Of a stretch of DNA of 64,000 bases, positions 43,434 through 50,601 are shown in pieces (positions within the stretch are counted from its first letter, which is position 1; every line of letters begins with the position of its first letter). The stretch lies in assembly GCA_947165685.1 (NCBI GenBank), contig CAMVBK010000007.1:34952-98951 (forward strand), given 5' to 3'. The notes below the pieces were generated by a model that saw only the letters and a list, made by a program, of their open reading frames with translations, was not told the DNA's origin and did no database searches. Origin of the DNA: F23-D06 sp947165685. Lineage in GTDB: Bacteria > Bacteroidota > Bacteroidia > Bacteroidales > WCHB1-69. A program made the position numbers and the translations under genes.

Positions 43434-43475
43434 CAGCGTTCAATTCATTTACTTTACACATAAAAGAAAACAAAA

Positions 43476-44081
43476 ATGAAAAACGCACAGACAACAATCC
43501 AGCAATTCCCGGATTTCGGAGCTTTGTTGGAATCGATCAAAGAAAATGGCCGCCGTATGGATGCCAACTATGAACGCTATTTGAAAGAACAGGCGGAGCG
43601 CGACGCCAAACTGGACAAAATCAGCAAGGAAACAAAAGAGACCATCCGGGAAATGAAGGACGTGTTCACCACCCAATGGGGTCGTCTGGTGGAGGCCCTA
43701 TGCAAGCCGGCGGCATTTTCGCTCTTCAAGCAGGAGGGCATCGAGATCGACCGCATCTACGAAGGCGTGCACAAGGCCAAGAAAGATGGGCAAGACGTGA
43801 TGGAGATAGACGTGGCACTGTGCGATACCACGGTCGCCGTCATTGTGGAGGTGAAATCCCGCTGCGACAACCACGACATCGACCGTTTCCTCAGCCAAAT
43901 GAAGCACTGCAAAGAATGGTACACGGAATTTGCGGACAAGAAACTCTACGTGGCAGTGGCCGCCATCGACTATGCGGGCGGCGCCGACACCTACGCGAGC
44001 CGCCAAGGGCTATACGTGCTGAAACTTACCGGCGAAGAGACATTCACCATGCAAGCACCCGCCCAACCAACCATGTTCTGA
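43476..44081 (+). CDS. Coiled-coil PD-(D/E)XK nuclease-like protein (DUF3782 type)
   Basis: 201 residues. The N-terminal helical/coiled-coil half (RYLKEQAERDAKLDKISKETKETIREMK) is followed by a PD-(D/E)XK-like core: QWGRLVEALCKP, EIDVALCDTTVAVIVEVKSRC with the Asp ... Glu-x-Lys catalytic pattern, then DIDRFLSQMKHCK and KKLYVAVAAIDY. This is the layout of the DUF3782 family found in many copies in Bacteroidetes and cyanobacteria, thought to be nuclease-like but not characterised. No partner gene. Confidence 0.75.
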   Translation: MKNAQTTIQQFPDFGALLESIKENGRRMDANYERYLKEQAERDAKLDKISKETKETIREMKDVFTTQWGRLVEALCKPAAFSLFKQEGIEIDRIYEGVHKAKKDGQDVMEIDVALCDTTVAVIVEVKSRCDNHDIDRFLSQMKHCKEWYTEFADKKLYVAVAAIDYAGGADTYASRQGLYVLKLTGEETFTMQAPAQPTMF

Positions 44082-44109
44082 CCATAACGGGAACAGATTC
44101 AGCGTATAA

Positions 44110-44155
44110 AACAAGCGCAAGACCGTCTCTTTGTCGCGACATTCTTGCGCTTGTT
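44110..44155 (-). terminator. Bidirectional hairpin terminator
   Basis: Perfect 13-bp stem (AACAAGCGCAAGA and its complement) with a 20-nt loop, between convergent genes. The minus side is followed by a short T-run, so it mainly serves the DUF975 gene. Confidence 0.7.
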
Positions 44156-44182
44156 CCAAAAGAAAACCAAAGGAACCCCGCT

Positions 44183-44992
44183 CTACTCGGAGAGTTCCAC
44201 CGGTTCTTCCTCCTGCGGAAACGCCTCCTGGAGCGGCATTTCATCCGATGCCGGCATCTCCTCCTCGGGCACACCCTCGTACTCCGCACGGAGCCGCTCA
44301 TAGAACTTGAATTCCGTCATCTGCATATAGGGAGCCAGCCACAGAAGACCAATGAACAGGGTCAACACAGCCAGCACCATCCAGCCGAAGAAGCTGAGCA
44401 TCAGCAAGAAGAACTCCATCTTATGGCCATTCATCATCTTGCGGCTCTCGCGAAGCACGTCCACGGGACGAAGCTCAGGCTTGTCATGCAGAATGAAAAA
44501 GACCATGGCGTAGGCGATGGCCAAAACAAAGCCGGGAATCATCAGCACGGCAGCGATAAACGTGAACAGGACGACGTGGCTCTCCATCAGACCCAGTCCC
44601 ACGACCACTGCAATGAAGATGATGGACAAGAGCATGGCACCGGCAATGGCGAGGCCTTGCAGGAGCACGGTGACAAACACATCGATGAAACGCCGGTAAC
44701 CGCAAAACAGGTCGCCGATGTCGGCCGGCAGGTCCTGACGGGAGGAGTTGAGGTAGGCGATGCAGTAGCCGTATTGCAACGGGATGAGGAGGATGCTCAC
44801 GACAAAACCCACCGACATGAAGATGTAGGTCAGCGTGGTGAAAGTACTTCCCTGGAAGATGGTGCCGAATTGGGCGAAAGCCTGAGCCACCACATACAGC
44901 AGCACGTAGATGAAGGTGAGGCCTACGAAGGAGCCCCATTTGCCCCGCAGGGAGGCCAAAGCCGCGTTTTTAAGATCGTTGATTTTTCCCAT
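44183..44992 (-). CDS. DUF975-family membrane protein
   Basis: 269 residues with about five or six membrane helices. It begins KNAALASLRGKWGSFVGLTFIY and contains GYCIAYLNSSR, RFIDVFVTVLLQ and MMNGHKMEFFLLMLSFFGWMVL, all hallmarks of DUF975 integral membrane proteins of unknown function. The C-terminal about 35 residues are acidic (VPEEEMPASDEMPLQEAF) and cytoplasmic. Single gene between a plus-strand convergent gene and the divergent GH20 gene. Confidence 0.8.
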   Translation of the reverse strand: MGKINDLKNAALASLRGKWGSFVGLTFIYVLLYVVAQAFAQFGTIFQGSTFTTLTYIFMSVGFVVSILLIPLQYGYCIAYLNSSRQDLPADIGDLFCGYRRFIDVFVTVLLQGLAIAGAMLLSIIFIAVVVGLGLMESHVVLFTFIAAVLMIPGFVLAIAYAMVFFILHDKPELRPVDVLRESRKMMNGHKMEFFLLMLSFFGWMVLAVLTLFIGLLWLAPYMQMTEFKFYERLRAEYEGVPEEEMPASDEMPLQEAFPQEEEPVELSE

Positions 44993-45132
44993 AATGCTTA
45001 GATTTTAAATGATGAATGTTTGCATCCGCAAAAATAGTTTTTTTTCTCACACTTATTTGAATATTAATTCATTTTCAAACTTTTTTCTCGTCTGCATCAT
45101 TCTTTTGTCGATGCACAATTCTGAAGAATGTG

Positions 45133-45140
45133 TATTTTTG
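45133..45140 (+). promoter_or_regulatory. Bacteroidetes -7 box (TATTTTTG)
   Basis: TATTTTTG 20 nt before the ATG at 45160. It overlaps an upstream in-frame start at 45130, which is therefore unlikely to be used. Confidence 0.6.
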
Positions 45141-45159
45141 CAGCTTCAAACAATTTCTT

Positions 45160-46794
45160 ATGAAAAAACGCACATTCTTTATGCTTATCCTCGCGGCCGC
45201 CATGCTGTTCGGCTGCCAGAAGCCCAAGGCCATTGTCGTGATTCCCGAACCGGTGGAGGTCACCCCGAAGGCGGGGCAGTTCACCATCGACCAAAAAACG
45301 ATGCTCTGCTTCGGGAACCTTGGCGCAGAATCGTCGGAGACCTCCAAGATGATCCGCGACCTTTACGAGAACTACTTCAAACTGCGTCCCAACCTCGGCG
45401 ACGCGGAGAGTGCGAAGAAGCACTCCATCCTCTTCTCTATCAGCGAGAAGGAGATCAAAGGGATTGGCGACGAGGGCTACGTGCTCACCGTGAAGCCCAA
45501 CCGCATCGTGGCGGAGGCCAACACCACCGCAGGCCTCTTCTACGCCATGCAGACGCTGATGCAGATGGCCGGTGCCGACAAGCTGGCCGACAACAAGACC
45601 TTCGCCGTGCCCTGCGGCGTCATCACCGACTACCCGCGCTTCGGCTACCGCGGCGCCCATCTCGACGTGTCGCGCCACTTTTTCGACACCGCCTTTGTGA
45701 AGAAGTACATCGACATGCTGGCGTTCTTCAAGATCAACAAGTTCCACTGGCACCTCACCGACGACCACGGCTGGCGCATCCAAATCGACCGTTACCCTGA
45801 GCTCACCCGCGTAGGAGCGTGGCGGCCCGAACGCACCTCCTGGGACACGTTGCACCCGGTGATGCCTGACGAGCCCATGACCTACGGCGGCTTCTACACC
45901 AAGGAGCAAGTCCGCGACATCGTGCGCTACGCCGCCGCCCGCCACATCGACATCATCCCCGAAATCGAGATTCCCGGCCATTGCAGCGCCATCCTCGCCG
46001 CCTATCCGCAGTATGCCTGCGACGACTATCCCTACACCGTGGCCGTGGGTCCCTACTGGCCGCCCAAAGCCATCATGTGCGCCGGCAACGACGGCGTGCT
46101 CACCTTCTACAAAAACGTCCTTACCGAAGTGGCCGAGCTCTTCCCCTACCCGCTCATCCACATCGGCGGCGACGAAGCCTTCAACGACAATTGGCAGGTC
46201 TGCCCGAAATGCCAACAACGCATCCAGGACAAGGGACTCAAAAACGAATTCGAGCTCCAGCAGTGGCTGATGAACCAAATCGAGCACCACTTGGATTCCC
46301 TCGGCAAGAAGGCCATCATCTGGGACGACATCGTATCTGACGACATGGTGAACACCTCCACCATCATGTGCTGGCAGGGCCTCGATGTGGCGAAGACCGC
46401 CGCCAAGCACGGCAACGACGTCATCATGTGCCCCACCACGCACTGCTACTTCAACTACTACCAGAGCAAGGACAAGGACGAGCGTCTCTGCATGGAGGGC
46501 TACGTCTCCTTGGGAAAGGCCTACTCCTTCGACCCGATGCCAGAGGGCTTGAGCGAAGCGCAGCAGAAGCACATCCTCGGCGGCCAGTGCAACCTCTGGA
46601 CCGAGTTCGTCAACGACCCCGAAACGGCCGAATACATGATCATGCCGCGCCTGTTCGCCCTCTCTGAGTGCGTCTGGAGCCCGAAAGAGAAGAAAGATCC
46701 GAAGAAATTCGCCACAAAGGTCGAATTCGAGCGCAATTTGATGAAGAAGTTGGGATACCGACCCTCGAACAGAACGGTGATGGAGTTGGATTAA
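45160..46794 (+). CDS. Glycoside hydrolase family 20 beta-N-acetylhexosaminidase, lipoprotein
   Basis: 544 residues from 45160. The lipoprotein signal MKKRTFFMLILAAAMLFGC ends in a lipobox. The N-terminal GH20b domain covers about 25-150 (VTPKAGQFTIDQKTM), then the TIM-barrel catalytic domain: FGYRGAHLDVSRHFF, KFHWHLTDDHGWRIQ, IPEIEIPGHCSAILA, the catalytic Asp-Glu pair in HIGGDEAFNDNW (about 337) and LGGQCNLWTEFV. It releases terminal GlcNAc/GalNAc from glycans such as host glycoprotein or chitin fragments, from a membrane-anchored position. Followed by a strong terminator. Confidence 0.95.
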   Translation: MKKRTFFMLILAAAMLFGCQKPKAIVVIPEPVEVTPKAGQFTIDQKTMLCFGNLGAESSETSKMIRDLYENYFKLRPNLGDAESAKKHSILFSISEKEIKGIGDEGYVLTVKPNRIVAEANTTAGLFYAMQTLMQMAGADKLADNKTFAVPCGVITDYPRFGYRGAHLDVSRHFFDTAFVKKYIDMLAFFKINKFHWHLTDDHGWRIQIDRYPELTRVGAWRPERTSWDTLHPVMPDEPMTYGGFYTKEQVRDIVRYAAARHIDIIPEIEIPGHCSAILAAYPQYACDDYPYTVAVGPYWPPKAIMCAGNDGVLTFYKNVLTEVAELFPYPLIHIGGDEAFNDNWQVCPKCQQRIQDKGLKNEFELQQWLMNQIEHHLDSLGKKAIIWDDIVSDDMVNTSTIMCWQGLDVAKTAAKHGNDVIMCPTTHCYFNYYQSKDKDERLCMEGYVSLGKAYSFDPMPEGLSEAQQKHILGGQCNLWTEFVNDPETAEYMIMPRLFALSECVWSPKEKKDPKKFATKVEFERNLMKKLGYRPSNRTVMELD

Positions 46795-46815
46795 TTCATA
46801 ATGCATAATGATTGG

Positions 46816-46846
46816 GGCTGTCCGATTGGGCGGCCTCTTTTTTTTT
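46816..46846 (+). terminator. Rho-independent terminator after GH20 gene
   Basis: GGCTGTCC pairs with GGGCGGCC (two G-T pairs), 4-nt loop, followed by TCTTTTTTTTT. Confidence 0.75.
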
Positions 46847-46969
46847 GCGAAAATGCCATACGCAAATTAACTAATGTTAGTTAAAATTTAATTCCATTAT
46901 TTTCAACTATCTAATTATCAGCAATAAAAAAATCCTACCAAGTCATTGGCATACATATAAAAAATATTA

Positions 46970-46977
46970 TATCTTTG
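46970..46977 (+). promoter_or_regulatory. Bacteroidetes -7 box (TATCTTTG)
   Basis: TATCTTTG 36 nt before the ATG at 47014. Because it overlaps an open frame starting at 46975, it supports the downstream start. Confidence 0.6.
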
Positions 46978-47013
46978 CAGCATCATTTTTATAAACAAAA
47001 AGAATCAAGAATC

Positions 47014-47415
47014 ATGGAAAAGAAAGATCCCATTGAAGAAGCCCGAAGGTATGTGGCAAACGCGAAAGAGATTATCAAGAATGCGAACTATGACCCTGAA
47101 ACAAAGTCATACGAAGACCGCAAATACATCAAGACGGCAGGCGATATCCTATGGAAAGGATGTCTGATCGCGCTTGACGCTGTCCTGCCTATTCGCAACG
47201 GCAAAGGACATCCATCAATAGAGAAATACAAAGCAGCAGCAGGAAAGCGAGATCGCAAGCTTCTGCAATTCATCAACATCGGCTATGACACCATGCACCT
47301 CGTAATGGGCTACGACGGGAACAGAAACAAAAATGTTTGCGACACGGGCTTTGAAAACGCCAACGCCATCATAGATCGGTGCGCGACACTCTATCCTGGA
47401 ACGCCGTGTGCATGA
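47014..47415 (+). CDS. DUF5618-family protein
   Basis: 133 residues from 47014. MEKKDPIEEARRYVANAKEI and KYIKTAGDILWKGCLIALDAVL match the Bacteroidetes DUF5618 family: helical, cytoplasmic, function unknown. Its helical layout is reminiscent of HEPN-type proteins, and a HEPN stub lies 500 bp further on. The family may be linked to toxin-antitoxin functions, but this is only inference. Confidence 0.75.
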   Translation: MEKKDPIEEARRYVANAKEIIKNANYDPETKSYEDRKYIKTAGDILWKGCLIALDAVLPIRNGKGHPSIEKYKAAAGKRDRKLLQFINIGYDTMHLVMGYDGNRNKNVCDTGFENANAIIDRCATLYPGTPCA

Positions 47416-47429
47416 GAACTATCAACGAG

Positions 47430-47798
47430 TTATCTTTCGAAAGCCGACGGCGACCATTCGGACTTCACCACACGACCTGAATCCAACGTAATCGTCTGTC
47501 TTCTATCTACTTTCATCTCTTTCATCCCAAACATATCCTCTTCCACCTTCCCATACTCCACAACAAAACTTCCGTTCATCCAAAAAGCGAAAACACGTTT
47601 GTTGACAATGCGTTCCGGACGAAACAACTCTGACAATTCAACGTTTTCTACTTCGGGCTCAAATAAATTCAACCCGCTCTGAAGAGTAACCTGGCAGAGA
47701 AACAACGAAGCATTTTGGATTAACCATTTGCAGACTGGGGCACCGTTTTTTTTCAAAATTCTCCCAATTGAAAGGAAACTGCAACGGGTCGTTGTCAT
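47430..47798 (-). CDS. Hypothetical protein, possibly a C-terminal fragment
   Basis: 122 codons. The C-terminal 75 residues look protein-like (NKRVFAFWMNGSFVVEYG, VDRRQTITLDSGRVVKSEW). The first 25 (MTTTRCSFLSIGRILKKNGAP) look like read-through from another frame. Upstream, another frame on the same strand reads AYLNQCYLSYYLRSGLDHD, which suggests an older longer gene broken by frameshifts. Not recognised. Confidence 0.35.
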   Translation of the reverse strand: MTTTRCSFLSIGRILKKNGAPVCKWLIQNASLFLCQVTLQSGLNLFEPEVENVELSELFRPERIVNKRVFAFWMNGSFVVEYGKVEEDMFGMKEMKVDRRQTITLDSGRVVKSEWSPSAFER

Positions 47799-47944
47799 AC
47801 AGCGACATCAGCATGGGCGGAAATCACGAGCCTGGAACCGTCCCTGATGATTGGAAAATACCACCTGATCATGATCCAAACCGCTCCGCAAATAATAGGA
47901 GAGATAACATTGGTTGAGATAAGCCATCTGAACAAATATCAATC

Positions 47945-48025
47945 TTATCCAAAAGAACCTTCACCTTGCGCTTTTTCAATACGGTAACTCACTACCGCAA
48001 CTCTTTCTTCATCAGACAAGCTCAT
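47945..48025 (-). pseudogene. HEPN-domain protein N-terminal stub
   Basis: 26 codons, MSLSDEERVAVVSYRIEKAQ then a frameshift and stop. The peptide matches the first helix of HEPN-domain proteins (L-S-x-E-E-R ... YR-x-EKA). The rest of the domain, with its RX4-6H motif, is not present in any frame nearby. Probably the remains of a MNT/HEPN toxin-antitoxin gene. Confidence 0.5.
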
Positions 48026-48188
48026 AGTTCGATATGTTCTTTTAAGACATTAAATTTAAATAAGGACGGCGGTGCCGTTTCCCATTATTCGGCAAAGATA
48101 CATTATTTTCAATCACACGGTTGTTTCCGAACACATTTATTTGTGCGGACACGTTTCCACGCATGAAAAAATCATGTAAACAGCCTAA

Positions 48189-48515
48189 TCATTTTTCCTC
48201 TAACAACGGCAAGTGATCCCCCTTCAAAAGATTCATTCTTGTTGTGAGCATATCGGCATACTCTTTGGTTGCAGGCACATTGATGGGATAGCAATCGGAA
48301 ATGTCTTCGCCGTTGTTCACTTTCGAAGCCCATTCTTCCATCAGTTTAATATACAAATCCAATGCACTATGTGCGGATGGAGCACTTAAAATGTCAATAT
48401 AGGCCGGAGGAAGATCACCTACGATTACCCAAACATGATCGTCTGCCCCTTTCGCAACATCAGGCACGATTTCAAAACAGAAAAGGCCTATGACATATCC
48501 ACAAGAATAGACCAA
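48189..48515 (-). CDS. Hypothetical protein (DUF4826-like)
   Basis: 108 residues. HVWVIVGDLPPAYIDI, HSALDLYIKLMEEWASKV and the CYPINVPATKEYADMLTTRM end resemble a short family of immunity-like cytoplasmic proteins that I recall as DUF4826. It overlaps the 3' end of the preceding gene by 28 nt, so the two are expressed together. No membrane segment. Function unknown. Confidence 0.55.
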   Translation of the reverse strand: MVYSCGYVIGLFCFEIVPDVAKGADDHVWVIVGDLPPAYIDILSAPSAHSALDLYIKLMEEWASKVNNGEDISDCYPINVPATKEYADMLTTRMNLLKGDHLPLLEEK

Positions 48516-48952
48516 CCAAAGGGAACAGTATCACTACGATGTTCATCTGAATTCAGGAACACCTGTTTGAATATCTCAAGTTTTGTTTCAGAATTAAATT
48601 TTATAGAATTCTCAAGTTCGGCTTCTCTGATGTACGATTTCCATTCTTCAAGAGATATTTTATGGGCATTGTCATACAGTAGATGTGCAAGTTCTAACTC
48701 TGAAAGATTTGCTTTCAATAAATCATCCCAATTAGAAAAACCTGCAAGTTTTGCAATGACATGCTGGGCATTCATTAACGTGAACTTAAAATCTGATTTG
48801 TCATCATTCAAATCCAAATCAAGGAAAATCCCCGTGATGTCAAAAAACTTTGGATTGTACTCGTAAATGCCATCTTCAGGGCTGAAAATACGAGTTTTGT
48901 AATCTTTTAAAAGATTTTTTGCCTGAAGTTTGAAATACTCAGTGTAGTTCAT
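48488..48952 (-). CDS. Hypothetical cytoplasmic protein, co-transcribed with DUF4826-like gene
   Basis: 154 residues. MNYTEYFKLQAKNLLKDYKT, LMNAQHVIAKLAGFSNWDDLL, LAHLLYDNAHKISLEEWKSYI and KLEIFKQVFLNSDEH form a pattern I recognise from uncharacterised Bacteroidetes proteins, without a name. Mostly helical and acidic. Lies upstream of and overlapping the 108-residue gene. AT-rich relative to neighbouring housekeeping genes, so possibly acquired. Confidence 0.6.
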   Translation of the reverse strand: MNYTEYFKLQAKNLLKDYKTRIFSPEDGIYEYNPKFFDITGIFLDLDLNDDKSDFKFTLMNAQHVIAKLAGFSNWDDLLKANLSELELAHLLYDNAHKISLEEWKSYIREAELENSIKFNSETKLEIFKQVFLNSDEHRSDTVPFGWSILVDMS

Positions 48953-49224
48953 AATGTTTAATCTTATTTATGTGCCAAAGCTTTTATCAATTCTATTAGC
49001 CCGTACCTTCGTGACAAAAACCATGACACTTCGGTTAAACATTAATTTCATTAGTGGTGAGATAAAATCTTCGCACGGGCAGCAGGCATCACCACCAAAA
49101 CCTGCGGCAAAAGTACAAAAAAAACGTTTACTCACTCGTTTCTCCTTTTTTTTTTACGTGTAGATACGTGTGATACGTGGAGATAAAAAATATTCCCGAT
49201 TTTGCGTAGATATGAATAAAATAG

Positions 49225-49232
49225 TATCTTTG
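49225..49232 (+). promoter_or_regulatory. Bacteroidetes promoter with -33 and -7 boxes
   Basis: TATCTTTG at 49225-49232, with TTTG at 49201-49204 (20-nt spacer), 20 nt before the ATG at 49253. The clearest -33/-7 promoter in the window. Confidence 0.7.
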
Positions 49233-49252
49233 CCATCCTAATAGGAACTTCT

Positions 49253-49831
49253 ATGTCAACAAACCCCGAAACAGACACTAATGAACTTGACGGCCGTACC
49301 AAACTACTGAACAGCCGCCCGGAGCCGGATAACATTCTGGTATTCGGGATAGCAACGCTTATCGGGTTGTTTTTCTGTTTTATGGCGTTTTATTTCGTGA
49401 TTTCCGAGATGATTGAAATCGGATGGCAGGGTTTGGACGGTTTTTGGCCGTTTTTACACCTTTTCATTCAGGCATTTATCATTTGTGGTGTCCCCGTTGC
49501 TTACACGCTCATGGTATTAGACTTGCTGATTTGGCAGATCAAGGGGAAGGAGCTCGTCACCTATTCGGACAAAGATTTGCTTATCCAGCATCAAAGTCTG
49601 TTCAGCAAGGAGTGGCGGATTCCGTGGGACTGCATCTTGAATGTGGAATCCTTTTCTTATCCGTGGTATAAGTTTAAAGGGCGAGATGGGGACGAAACAC
49701 TCTGTCTGACCTATAAAAACGCGAGAGGCAAGACCAAAAAGATGCGGTTCGGACTGTTGCTCAACGAAGACCAACAGGAGTTTGTTGTAGAGCGCATCAA
49801 GGAGCTGTGCGTGGAGGGTTTCGGGAAATAA
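49253..49831 (+). CDS. Membrane protein with PH-like domain (unfused paralogue)
   Basis: 192 residues. A polar N-terminus (NPETDTNELDGRTKLLNSRPEPD) is followed by two or three membrane helices (about 28-52 and 62-92), then a cytoplasmic beta-rich domain (YSDKDLLIQHQSLFSKEWRIPWDCI to MRFGLLLNEDQQEFVVERIKEL) with the layout of bacterial PH-like domains. Role unknown. The N-terminal 190 residues of the protein at 50602 are a clear paralogue, with the same N-terminal NELDG-x-TKLL-x-SRPEPD motif and the same FGLLLNE end. Confidence 0.75.
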   Translation: MSTNPETDTNELDGRTKLLNSRPEPDNILVFGIATLIGLFFCFMAFYFVISEMIEIGWQGLDGFWPFLHLFIQAFIICGVPVAYTLMVLDLLIWQIKGKELVTYSDKDLLIQHQSLFSKEWRIPWDCILNVESFSYPWYKFKGRDGDETLCLTYKNARGKTKKMRFGLLLNEDQQEFVVERIKELCVEGFGK

Positions 49832-49846
49832 TAATAGGCGATAGGT

Positions 49847-50170
49847 CTATTCCAATTCCGACAAACGATAAGGGATGTTGTCGGAATCATGGTAGTTGTT
49901 CCAAATAGCAAGAATAGTCACCTTGTCTGGCTGAGGAGAATAAAAAACGGTAACTTGTCGAATGATAATTTTTCGAACTTTACAACCTTTGTAAGTAGCA
50001 CTTTCATGTTGCACTCCGATATGGGGGAATGATGCCAACCGCTCTACCTCGTCCATTATTCTTCTGTAGGTTTTCCGGGCGGCGCTAAATCCAAATCTGC
50101 CAAGCACATACTCGATTTCGGCGTCAAGTTCACGTTGAGCACCTCGCAATCACTCTATTTCAAAAACCAT
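49847..50170 (-). pseudogene. RelE/ParE-type toxin with nonsense codon 7
   Basis: From the ATG at 50170 the sequence reads M-V-F-E-I-E-stop-L-R-G-A-Q-R-E-L-D, then IEYVLGRFGFSAARKTYRRI, FPHIGVQHES, KVRKIIIRQVTVFYSPQPD and AIWNNYHD. This is a complete RelE/ParE fold in which codon 7, normally Trp, is TGA (50150-50152). The ATG overlaps the 3' end of the antitoxin gene, as in intact modules. Without read-through, translation could only restart at the TTG at 50149, losing the first strand. Most likely an inactivated toxin beside an intact antitoxin. Confidence 0.75.
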
Positions 50171-50435
50171 ACTTCGAACGGATCGAATCAGAAACTTCCT
50201 GATGTGAGACCAAAGGCTCTTCACCAGCCTCAGCCTTGCGGATGCGGTCAAGCAGAATGACCTGCATCTCCTCGGCGGTATGTGCATTGGGGGATGTGAT
50301 AGGTATGGCGGCAAGTTCCGAAATCAGCAGATTCACCTTGTCTTGGAGCCATTGGCCTATACTTTCACGAGTGGTGAGGGCGGGATTAATACGCCTCACG
50401 GTGGCATCATCTACATTTATTGTTACAGTACACAT
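50160..50435 (-). CDS. Antitoxin of RelE/ParE-type module
   Basis: 91 residues. The N-terminal MCTVTINVDDATVRRINPAL is a ribbon-helix-helix-like DNA-binding strand and helix, followed by IGQWLQDKVNLLISEL. The C-terminal acidic helix (EEMQVILLDRIRKAEAGEEP) would bind the toxin. It overlaps the toxin start by 11 nt. The pair would repress its own promoter, a TACTTTTG box upstream. Confidence 0.75.
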   Translation of the reverse strand: MCTVTINVDDATVRRINPALTTRESIGQWLQDKVNLLISELAAIPITSPNAHTAEEMQVILLDRIRKAEAGEEPLVSHQEVSDSIRSKYGF

Positions 50436-50460
50436 AGTTTCTATATCCTATTTCGAACCG

Positions 50461-50468
50461 CAAAAGTA
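50461..50468 (-). promoter_or_regulatory. Bacteroidetes -7 box for toxin-antitoxin module
   Basis: TACTTTTG on the minus strand, 26 nt upstream of the antitoxin ATG. Confidence 0.45.
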
Positions 50469-50574
50469 CTATTTTTTCATTATACTACGACGCGTTAACG
50501 TAATTTAACACAGTCGGTCTCAAATCTTAGATTTCAGGAGATTTCCTTCTTGAAACTTGAAACCGAAAAAAAAC

Positions 50575-50582
50575 TATCTTTG
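50575..50582 (+). promoter_or_regulatory. Bacteroidetes -7 box (TATCTTTG)
   Basis: TATCTTTG 20 nt before the ATG at 50602, the same spacing as in the paralogue at 49225. The upstream in-frame start at 50557 lies before the box and is rejected. Confidence 0.6.
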
Positions 50583-50601
50583 CCACCCAAAAAGGATTAT
50601 T

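Noticed and set aside
45097..46806. 569-codon open frame antisense to the GH20 gene
   Set aside because: Shadow frame; the sense strand is an unmistakable hexosaminidase.
47683..47910. Plus-strand open stretch with MGGNHEPGTVPDDW
   Set aside because: No start codon before the middle of the stretch, no family match, and minus-strand gene remains occupy the same DNA.
50150..50152. TGA read as tryptophan (recoded genome)
   Set aside because: TGA ends the adjacent antitoxin frame and several other genes, so a genome-wide reassignment is not supported.
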